64,000 nucleotides of DNA from Diadema setosum. Taxonomy: Eukaryota; Echinodermata; Echinoidea; Diadematoida; Diadematidae. A model generated the notes under the pieces. The model did no database searches and was not told the DNA's origin. It was given only the letters and a program-made list of their open reading frames with translations. The stretch covers positions 22,577,980 through 22,641,979 of the forward strand of contig NC_092705.1 of NCBI RefSeq assembly GCF_964275005.1. The letters are read 5' to 3'. The translations under genes and the position numbers were made by a program. Shown piece after piece: positions 1 to 11,414 of this stretch (positions are counted from its first letter, which is position 1; each line of letters starts with the position of its first letter).

Positions 1-339
1 AGGAATGAAATGCCAGGCTGATAGCTGTTAACACAGTCACACCTCGCCTCGGTGATTGGCGTATCTATGAAATAAATTTCCACTAGCTGAAAATTGGAAA
101 CGTTAAGACCTATCTCAACGAATCTGCACACTATCCCTTTAAGGCAATGTTAGTACTCCTGCTTTCTGAGAGGAAAGCCAATGGCTCTTTTGTATTGGCA
201 TTGATTGGTAGAGATGCTAAGAAAATGGAATTGTTAATAGTGAAATAGTCCTATCGGCACATTGGTAAATACACTGTCCGGAGGTTTGTAGTAATTCTTC
301 CGGTTTTTATGATTGATGCCGGTGCTTAGAACATGGAGC

Positions 340-1075
340 AATTTACGTACACCATAATAAAGATGACGTGAACAGAATCGTAACGACGAGATGGTCAACA
401 TCCTGGCGATTAGATGAATGGAATCCTAACGATGTGATGAACGATGTCCTTAAGATGGGATGACGGCATCCTGACGATGAGATGAACGACATCTTAGCGA
501 CGAGATCAACAACTTGGCATCCTAACAATGAGATGAATGACATCCTAAGGATGAGCTTAACGGAATCCTAACAATAAGATGAACAACAGAGATGAACGAC
601 CTAACAACGAGATGAACATGATGATAATAATGAGACGACATCCCAACAGTGAGATGAAAGACATCCTAGCAGCGGGATGAACGACATCGTAACGATGGGA
701 TGCATGTATGCCATCTTTACGATGACATGCATGGCATTCTAATGATGAGATTAAGGGCATCTCAACTATATAACAAGGAGGTGTACAACGTCCTAACAAT
801 GAGATGAACGACATCCTAACTATGAGAATGCACGGCACAATGACAATGGGGCGTATGACATGCTAACAATGAGATGAACAACATCCTAACGATGGAATGC
901 ACGACACAATAACAATGCGGTGTAAGACATCCTAACAAGGATACGAACGGCATCCTATATATTATAACGATGGAATGCACGACACAATAGCAACGAAGTA
1001 TGCGACATCCGGACATTAAGATGAAAGACATGCTAGAACAAGATCCTAACAATGCGAAATCAATGATCTACCAGA
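340..1075. repeat. degenerate minisatellite, period about 23 bp
   Basis: A degenerate tandem array with a unit close to GACATCCTAACAATGAGATGAAC. Spacing between successive ATCCTAA blocks is often 23 bp but drifts. Read on the minus strand it gives runs resembling MSFISLLGC in several frames, which is the signature of a repeat rather than of a protein. Positions 1-339 just before it show nothing I can name. Confidence 0.8.
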
Positions 1076-1624
1076 TTTCCCATTACTGGAATCCATCAAG
1101 CGGGCAAAGAAACGATTGTTTGTTTAAAGCAAATTACCATTTGCAGTAATGATACCTTTCTTTATCCTTATAAATTCACGGTAATTAGGGCCTACATTGT
1201 GGTTGTCTTCTAGCAAACACACATGCACCCAAACACCATGAGACACATGTATTTACAACAATCTCAGAATTACTGAAAAGCTCTTGAAGACACTTGTAAG
1301 TGCATACTCACTCACACCCGCGCACACACTGACACATAATTATTGGGCTTGCTTCCATTTATGTCATATTTAAAGTGGAAGATAATTACACCCTGGGAAG
1401 ACAATAGGTCATCACAACAACGCCCTTTGACAACTCTTTACTATTTCATAGCGTATGGCTTCTCCTTCGCTTTCTTCTTCAAATCCAACCACAAACTCAA
1501 CAAAGCTCCTTGAAAACACATTGTTTTTCTTCAGGTGATATTTACTGACAAAGGAAGTATTTTAATGATTTTTTTTTTCATGCAACAAGAACATTCATTA
1601 ATATTCAATCAGTATACAAACAGT
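1076..1624. other. no recognisable feature
   Basis: A/T-rich sequence with no convincing coding frame, no terminal repeats and only short homopolymers such as the T run near 1567. I see nothing to annotate here. Confidence 0.5.
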
Positions 1625-1817
1625 ACACTCTAATGTCGTTGGATTAAAAAGTAATCTAATAGACCATGAGGAGGGACAAATCCAAAGAAGATTATTAATT
1701 TCAAATATAATGGATTTGATTTCTAAATCATTTAGACCAAAAATTGTAATCTTTTGTGGATTTGTCCCTCCTCATGGTCTTATTGGACTACTTTTTAATC
1801 CAACGAATTTAGAGTGT
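1625..1817. mobile_element. short hairpin MITE
   Basis: Inverted repeats of about 60 bp with few mismatches. The left arm starts ACACTCTAATGTCGTTGG and includes GACCATGAGGAGGGACAAAT; the right arm is its reverse complement, ending at 1817. The interior is under 80 bp and noncoding, so this is a non-autonomous DNA element of about 193 bp. The superfamily is not identifiable from the ends. Confidence 0.85.
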
Positions 1818-2303
1818 AGCACTACTCCAATTAACACGGCCGACTAGGGACCCGATAGCTCATAAATCTTTAAGACATCATGAATCCGGTGTATAGAATG
1901 CTCTGCGTAATCATCTGAAGCAATTTGCATCTCTTTTTAAAACCTTTTAAAAGACTTTTACGGCTAATAACGATAGACATATATCGTTCTTGAAAAAAAA
2001 AACAGGAATAAACCACTATAAGAAAACATATAGTATAAATATAGTGCAGACATTTTTTATAGTTATATTAACCTATGTTCCCTTTAATCATGTCAAGAAA
2101 GGACTGTCATCTCGTCAAACATCATTATGTTTGTTGTCATAAAAGTGAAAATACAACAATTAACTGTATTTTATAAAAAAAAAATTGAATTTATTTGGAC
2201 ACTTGACTTTATATTACAAAAATTGGTATTGTTTTATTTTCAGTTTTTATGGCGTTTTTCTTTTTTTTTGTTTTTATTTATGCCACTATGAAATCGCGTG
2301 TTG

Positions 2304-2490
2304 TCATCTCCCGTCAGTCGATTTCTTTTGCTTCTCACAAGGAGCGTAGCCGCTGTTCCAGGACTCCTTTCGTATATCTACAGCCACGTGTGTGTAAAGG
2401 AGTGACAAGTCCAGTCGTTCCTTGGAGTAAGTGATGTTGTTGATGCCGTCCCACAGCATGCGCTCGTTGGATTTGCCCAAGAGACAATAA
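2304..2490 (-). CDS. B4GALT: B4GALT-like exon, C-terminus
   Basis: Last coding exon, with acceptor CCGTTACAG just upstream in transcript order. It enters in phase 2 and reads YCLLGKSNERMLWDGINN, then ITYSKERLDLSLLYTHVAVD, and stops after STDGR. The block DGINNITY..LYTHVAVDI matches the B4GALT C-terminal pattern DGLNSLTY..LYTQITVDI. Confidence 0.88.
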
Positions 2491-5400
2491 CTGTAACGGG
2501 AAGGATATAGTGATAGCTTAGTGCATTTAAAGCATGACTTGTGATTTGGTGGAATTGACCTCCGACATAACATTATTTCTTTCCGTTTTAGAGCGAAGTC
2601 ATCTGCAACTATCAATATATTCTTGCACGTGAATGTACCTTTGAAATGCAGATAACATTTTCTTCCCAGCCGTGTTTTTAAACAGTTTTTTTTAGCCTAG
2701 CTTCAATGCGTTGGGCTGTCATCCCTCTATGAGCCTCAAGTATCAGTGTATGCCTATTGGGATGCATTTCTCTGTTACGTTGGCTGGCCGGTAACGACTA
2801 AAGGGTAACAGGGACAGTCTTCTGCAAAGAATAATAAAAGACGTACTTCTTAAAGAAAATACGTTTGGGGCACAAAAAGCATCCAATGCATTAAACAAAT
2901 GCTGCTACAATTCACAATTTTACGGTTTGTTTCCATGGTAAAATTACGGAAACCTTACGTATATTAGCCCTAACGTGAGAACACGACATGTTGAAACTCA
3001 CCTGGACGCTTTTAGTGCAGGATAAGAAGATTTATTAGTACTTATTAGTACTGTTCGACGGGGCATAGCGCCTTAGAGAGTTATTACAAGCTGGCCTCTC
3101 ACCTCACGTAAAAAGAGGAATGAAACTAAAATCGAATAATGCCTGCATACAACTGCATACGTGGGCAAAGTGAAAGCTGCAATCTCGTATTTAGTGAACA
3201 ACTAACAACAGTTAGTGAAAGTTTGAGAAACGCAAGTTTATTAATATTTAAAGTTTCTCTGCAGCCATCACTGGAGGAGAAGACTACAATATTTTGTGAC
3301 CTTATGTAAACAGAACACATACAAAGCATCCCACAAAATTGTATGTTTCCTGTAAGGAACGCACTCTCTCGAGTTGTATATCGACATAATTATGTTAAGG
3401 GTAGTATCATTTCCCCTGTTTTCCGAAAGAGGTAAAATTAAGTGCTATTTAATAATTATGCTAGAAAAGTGGAAATACATTATGTTGAATTTTCTTTAAA
3501 CACTCTATATTCTGTTTTCCATACGTGACGTCACAAAATACATATTTCTGCACTGAAAATCTAAAAAAAAAAATCATAACTATTCTGCAGATTGTCTGAT
3601 CATGCTGATGCTCCTCAAATCCGGCTACCCCCAGAGGGCAATTACTACCGGCTAAATACTTGCTAGTGGTAAGGTTAGAGTAAAGATTGGGGTATGGCAC
3701 TGTATGGGTTAGTTTTAGGGTTAGGAGTTAGGGTTAGGGTTAGGGTTAGGACATGGACCCTACACTGGTTAGGATTAGGATTAGGGCCAGGGGAAGGGTC
3801 CGGGGTAATTGCCCCTGGGGTAATTGCCCTAGACCCCCTCAAACTTTCGTAGATGTATTCTATTTCTATCGCTGCATTCATCCAATCTATACGTATTCTT
3901 TGGTTTCATTCCCAGTTGATTGTTTACTCACACTTCTTCGCACAGTTCATTCTCGGTTTTCTTGGTGTGATTGAGCGTTCTGTAGTATCCTTGTTTGAGG
4001 TCCCGTGTAGGCTTGTACCCGCGGGCATGCAGACGTTTTAATAGGTCATCGTCCTCGCCGCCCCATCCCCAGTAGAAGTTCGAGTACCCATTGGATCCTT
4101 TCATTTGTCGCGCAGTCACGCCTACCACGCCGCCGAACAACAGCTGGTAGGCGGGTCTACAAAAAGAAGCGTACTCTGGTAATCATGAGGAGAAAATGCA
4201 ACCTTTTAGTTCTACTGTTTAATTCGAAATTTCATAGTTACGCAAAATATCACACAGGATAGTTAAACAAGATATATTTTGTCTTTAAAATTCGATTCAC
4301 CTCCGGAGGTCATACAATGTACGAACGACGAAAGCGCAGAAATTGGTTGAATGGAATAAAAACTGAATTACACCCCTTTCAAACCAAGAGACTGTTTTGC
4401 TTCCACGATGCCTCTGCTTTCACATCGAGAGTTGGTTTGACCTTTTAATCAGCGTACAAGGAGAAGAAATCCCTTTCTTTGCTAACCGTGGACATATATT
4501 TTGTTTGCATTACATTCTTATCTTGTTGTTGTTGTTGTTGTTGCTTTATCATATGTGCATAATACTGTATCTTACTTCATTTTTTTTTTGTCGGATTAAT
4601 GCGTTTAGAAACATCGGTATTGAGCGCTTTATAAGTGTTTTTCATTATCATTATCATTGTCATTATCTAATCTATCAAATCTAAGCATGACTAATGTTAG
4701 ATGCACCGAATCAGTAGGGATGTAAGCTGTGTTGTAAAATTACTTGCAGGAGATTTTCTATGTTTCATTTCTTTCATTTCATTCTTTAAGTTTTGACACA
4801 AATTACACAGTGTTGCTTTCGTAACAATCATCCCACAGATATCAAAGAAAGTAACATAATTATATTTTGTAAATTTAATATACAAAGATTATAATACAAC
4901 AGCGCTTACAAATTTGTGATTACTTCAACAGCCTAGTCATGATGGCAATTATAGATTCAGCCGGTGAAATTTGCAGAAAACTTGGGTTACTGAACGATTC
5001 GGATTGGTAACGTTTAATTTTCGAAATTAAAAACGATTAATAACGATGTTATGATAATAAAACAAACGAACTTTTTTTTTAATAATTTGCATAATTTCCC
5101 ATTAACATTGATTACAATTCAGTGAATGAAGTGAATGGAATGAAAATGAATATTTCCTGCTTCCTGGTTAGTGAAGCAAGGTGCACGTCACGAGTTTGAC
5201 ACCCACGAATCATACAACCCAGGAGTCATACAGGCCACGAGTAATATAATTTATAAGTTCGACTCTTAGCAAACACGGCCGACAAGACCTATGCATTAAG
5301 TCCCACGAGACCTATACATTAAATTGTAATGTCAAACAGGTGGGCTGTTTCTACCGATAGTGTCGAATTCGTGGGCCCTATTTGCCTAGCGTCAAACTCG

Positions 5401-5839
5401 TAGGCTGTATGACTCGTAGTTGTCGGTCTCATAAGATGACCCCCGGTAGATGCTCTCTACGCTTTCGGCCAGCTTTGTATTTTCATACCAAAGTAAAGCG
5501 TATAAATACCCAAATCTTGTTTTAAATAGCGTCTCCGAAGGTATAATAAATCAATAACCCTAAATGGACTCATTTTGGTACACACTCTCGATGAAGGGTG
5601 TGTCCATAAAATGGTTAATCGTCTTAATATTATCATGTGCATGGTCTTTCTTTCTTTCCAACTGTGCGATTTTTATGAGAGAATGTATTATGTGACAGTT
5701 AAATGTCTTATACTTTGCTACTTTTTAAGATCAACTTTCATCAATATTCACAATTTCATACATTTGTTCGATTCATTGTTCAAGGCAACTGAAGAATGGT
5801 GTGGGGTTTTCTTTGCATTCTTTCTTTTGATTCCTCGTG

Positions 5840-5899
<60 letters not shown>

Positions 5900-8800
5900 T
5901 CCCTCTTATCTCTTCAAGAGTAAATTTTCTCTCTCTCCCTTTCTTTCGAGCCTTACTTGTATGCCATCTCCTCGGGCCTTGCACAAAGGTGTCTCGGCAT
6001 CCCATCGCAGCCGTAATAATTGGCGCCCCTCATCGGGATCTGGTCGATGTCGTGGAAAATCACGCAGTCCCACCAGCCGAACTTGGTGGCCTCCAGAAAC
6101 CCGATGTTCTTCATCAAGCCTCGGTTGAAAATGACGTCGTTGTTCTGTCGAGTTCGAGACCGGGCATCGTAAAAGGATGAAAAGAGATCGTATTTATTGC
6201 AATTGCCATGGCAGCAACCTACAGGGACCTATGAATCCGTAAAAGCTGACCGCTTTTGTTTCCGACAGCTCGCCATAGTAACTTCTTGACAACAATAATT
6301 GCGAACGCCTTGAAAAGGGGCCGAACGAAATGCGTGCGGTGTTGCCGTCCTTCTGCCATTTTACTCTGCCATTCCATGGCTATTCTGCCAATTGCATTCG
6401 ATAGCTCACAGTGGCTGAAAATGAAGTTGCCTATATTGATACATGAGTATTCTTTTTCATCTTGCAACGTAAGTATAAAAAAAAAGAATATTATTCGTAC
6501 ACCTGATAAAACTATTTTCCCAAAGGAAATCTATCAAGGCAATGTTTTGCGGACAAACAAACAATAAAACAAATCTTTTCTGTCTCGTACAGGACCATGT
6601 GATCCATCAATATGCATTTAATATACCGAGAATCAATGTGTTTATGAATTATAATACATGTATTTTTTCCACGTTTGCTCGACACAGTTCATCAAGAACA
6701 TAGATGAAAGGACATCTGAATACATGACTAATACTTCTGGTTTTTGGGGCAGGGGTGGGGACCTGAGGCGGAGCAAGTTGCTTACCTGCTCGCTTACGAA
6801 AATTCTAAATTCTAGTTTCTGCAGCTTGAGGAGGGGTATGAGGTTACGTAACAGCACCGAGAGATGGGCGTGGCGCCTCCTGAATGGAATGACGATGGCA
6901 ACCTGCATTGGAAAGGACGAGAAATTTCACTGTGTATGATTGTGATACATTCAAAATCACACACACACGCACACGAACACACACACACACGCATAGGGTC
7001 TATATAGAAGTATCAACAATAAACCAGTTCACAGTTGTAATCTGAGCATGCGCAGACATAGGTCATATAGGTCACTGCGCACCTTCTCTTGAAATTGGCT
7101 TGCAACAGACGTTTTTGAAAAACTGGATAAATTTTCATGAAAACTATATTCATGTATGAACCACGTGCATATTGGAATGTACAGGTGAATGTGTATTCTT
7201 TCAAACTAAGTAACAACAGATTTCCATGCAGCACTTACACATACAATCACATAGATTACCACTTTCTGCTTGGACGTTTTCAACTGCTCTTCTTAAAGAG
7301 TATTTCATTTTTTGTTAAGTCTGTGGTTCCACAGTTTACTGCAGACTATTGCTAACTGTGAAATGGTTTATCAAAAATAAAGCAAAGGAACAGCCTTAAG
7401 TGCGAAACAAAGAAAATACCTCATGGGTACAATCACTTAATAACCTTTGTGAAACACGTACACAAGAAGTGCAGATTATCAACAACAGGAAGCTATGGTC
7501 TGTGAAATGAATCGAATGTGTGTTTTAAATTCAAGGCAATCCGTACTCAAGTTGAGACAATTGAATAAATAGATTTAAATGAAATAAAAAAAGTAGAGGT
7601 TTCATGAAAAAAAGAATTGATGTTACACGACAAATGAATGAAATCTGAAGTTTTGCAAGACGTCTTCTCACTACATGGATAACTGTACCAGGAGCACAGA
7701 AGAATGAAGTAATGATTTCAGCACCTTCACCTGTCTTGTTAAAAAAAATCCCTTAAAAATTACTGTTTTTGTTTCATTCTTATAAGATTGACAATAAACC
7801 CTTTTCTTCTAAACGTCATCAAAGTATAAACCCTTACGATGTTTGAACGCAAGATCGTCTTATGATTTCATTTAAACAACACAACAACAGTAGTGTAGAT
7901 TTGTGCGCAGGTTGAGGTGGACCAGAGTACCATAATCAATGGCACCATCACCTCATCAGGTTTGTAGGCATTGTCATAGGTATAGGATTTAGAACTTGAT
8001 GTAGGTTAGGTTAGATTCGTAAAGCTGTACCTGAAGATGCCCACAGCTTGATTAGATCTTGTGATGATACTAATTAATATGTCTCGGCTAAAAAAAACGA
8101 CATCAGAATGATGTCCTTTTCTCTGATTATTTTCGTCAAAAGACTCTTTAAGCGTCTTTTTTCAGTATCAATATACGTAAAAACGCGGTAAATTGACGTG
8201 TAAACAGCATTTTTATGACATTATTTTGACGTGACATTTTGTCTTTAAGGTAGTAATTTTAACGTTACACGTCTTTGTATTACCACCTAGACATCAGACA
8301 GTCATCACAAATGTGACATCTTTTTGACGTCTTCGATTTGAGCAAAAAATACGACATTCTGACGCCAGTCTAAGACTTCTAGATGACGTCCATTATCTTT
8401 GTTTATTTACGTAAAAAAGACAACATGCTATTTCTGACGTCTAAAAATGACGTCTTGTTACGTCTTCCATTTGAGCAAAAATACGTCTTATTGTCGACAG
8501 TTTCTGACTACAGCGCTGACGTGAAATTGACGTCATTCTGACGTGTCTCTGCTATCAGGGTAATCCAAATATCAAACAACTGCTAAAGACACACTGATCA
8601 GCTGATCCGGGATTCTAAAGAGCGCTGTCAGATCTCGGGTCCAGTCATTGCAATGTTCGAGTAAGGATTCACGAACATTACAAATGGTTTGATTAAAAGT
8701 CCAGGAGAATGTCCATATTACTGCAGGTAATGTGTTTTTCTCTACTTTGAAATTCCCCTTTTAATCGATACTGACATCATTTATCTTGGCTTCATTGGAG

Positions 8801-11382
8801 GTTGGTGCTGATTTTTAAATTTCCTGCTCAGAAATGTTTATAAAACCTCTTCTCTAGAAAAGGAAGGGAAATAAAAAAAAAGAACATAAGACAATGAAAA
8901 ATCACTGGAATTTCTCTGTGAGAGTCAAGTATGTACAGTATCAAAGGAGGAGTTCTAACCTTCCATCTTGGCTCGCAGTCTATTGGTTTCCAGTGGCCAC
9001 CTGCCCGGTACACGTAATTCCCTATGACCAAGCCCTTCTCATTTTCTGCCCTGTAAGCCGCGTTATTGAGATAGCGCCCGGAGGGAAGACTACGGATCGT
9101 GGAGAGGATGGCGCGCATTCTGGCGACATAGAGCACCACATCGGATCGTGATTTTGCGAAGACCTCGTCCTCGACGCTGTGGAGATTGATGTCAGCAACC
9201 TTGACCTTGAATGCTGCATTAATTTCTGGGGATTGTAGGAATGTTCTCGCGATGAAAAAAAGAAATTGGTTTTCTTTGCTTTCTTTGTCAAAGATTTGAG
9301 ATTATTCAAACGGCTGAAAGCTGTTGTCGGAAATTTTGGCATTTATCTATAGTTCAGCTACCGTGGGATTTTGTATGATTATTATATATTTATTTTATAG
9401 TTATAATTGTCATTTATCATTATTACGGCCTCATTTCGGCATAACATCGATGACAATTATAGCAAACCTTTTATTATTAATATGATTGATTAAATATCTC
9501 TTTTTGTGTCATCACATAAAATACTTCTATTTCTGCTGCTGCCACCTATGCTACATTGCCAGCATCTCTACTAATGCTTGTATCATCACCACATCAATCA
9601 AATTCATTAAGTAAAAAAAAAAGAAATAATTAACAACTAAAATCTCACTGCTAACTATTACTACTACTGCTGCCAGTACTGGCTGCTACTACCACTAAGA
9701 CTCTATACTCCGTACCATGATTCATACAAGTACAATTACAGTTATACAGTGTCGGAAAAGTTATAAATCGCTTGTCACCTTGTTTTGACCCAAGTCTGCA
9801 TACGTCGTTTTCCAACACTTCGACATCCCCTGCATGTGTACATAGGAGACAGACGAATAAAAGGAAAAAAAAATAGTGCAAGAGATTAGCATATTCTTTT
9901 AGTTTATTCCCTCATTCTTGTAGTTACCCGAATGTGATGATGGATGTGATACGTCCGTTTGAAAACTGAATGTAACTGGTGGTTAGATGCCCTCGTGTGT
10001 GACACAGAGTGATACCCTGAGGGAAGTGGAGTGAATACTGTAGTACGATGTATTAAACTGAGTTTGATCCCAGTGGCCGTAGTAATTATCATTTCTACCG
10101 GCTATGTTCACTACCGTACTGTCACCAATGTTAACAGTGGCATGAATGGTCTCATACTACTGTTATAATTGATATCACAATTCCTATAGTTATAATCATG
10201 ATCATCATTTCATATGATTTTTTTTTGTTTGTTTCTGCTTTAACAAGAGGACGACAATATGATGCACACAACCTCACTCTGAATTCATTTAATTATTAGG
10301 ATATAAAAGAGTACTAGTAGTTTTGTTCTGGTCAGGAGAGCTCTTCAGATTATTTTTTCCTTGTGTGACGTATTAAACGCAAAATCCCATATACAATTTA
10401 AGAAAAAAGCTCATGATATTAGAGGTAAAAAAAAAAGATTATGTGTTGCCTTTTGGTTTTGAAATGACAGATGGGAAGAGCAAAAGAAGAAAAAAAAAAA
10501 AAGAAGAAGAGAGAGATACCTATGTATAAGATAACTGTGCAATCCTAGTTGCAGATGTTTTCCAAGACAAAGATAGCATTGCCAACAATATTCGTTTAAT
10601 AGCACATATCTACACTCTTTTATGCTAGAAAAAATATGTTCGCTATTTTTTTTTCATAGATGATATTCGTATTTTTTCAAATAAAAAAGAAATCAGTTCT
10701 ATTCATAGCCATGACTTACCGTCGTCAATGGAACCACTATCGTAGGAGTCGTAAGGCTTGCTATGAGTGAATTCTTCGGTCGTTCCGCCCTCCGTACCAG
10801 TTATGCCATGAGAGGAAACCGTCGAGGGTCTGCTACCATTTTTAAGTCGCAGGGATGCAAACTTCCTCTCCGGACCCTTAATCAAATTCCAGTCTGTAAG
10901 GGAATACATTCCTTAATTCACTAATGAAGTCTGGAGTTCATTAACAACAGCAACATGTAAATGAGTAAATGAGTAGGCCTACATGAATACATGAATACAA
11001 GAACACATGAATGGATACAAAAGTTCAAAATACACTTGCACATAAGTCAAGCTAGACAAAGACACATGCGTAAACATGAGAACTAAACCGGCTTTCATTG
11101 GCAAGAACATATTAGATGTATATAACAAATATGAAATGAGGAAAACGTAGGAAAAAGAAAATAAAAGAAAAAAGAGAAGGAGAAAGAGATGAGAAGAGTA
11201 GTATAATATTTATCATAGGATGTAGTTGTCAAAAGGATCAAAGATAGCACAAGTGCTAGTAAGGATTGATCACTTGAACTCATACCATTTTAGTAATATT
11301 ATTGTAAAGATTATAATAACAATACTGATAATAATAACAACTATGATTATGATAACAATAATGATAATAATAATGATAATGG

Positions 11383-11414
<32 letters not shown>

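Noticed and set aside
5575-6180. 201-codon plus-strand frame
   Set aside because: It runs through the (TA)n repeat and over the antisense of the real B4GALT exon at 5957-6144.
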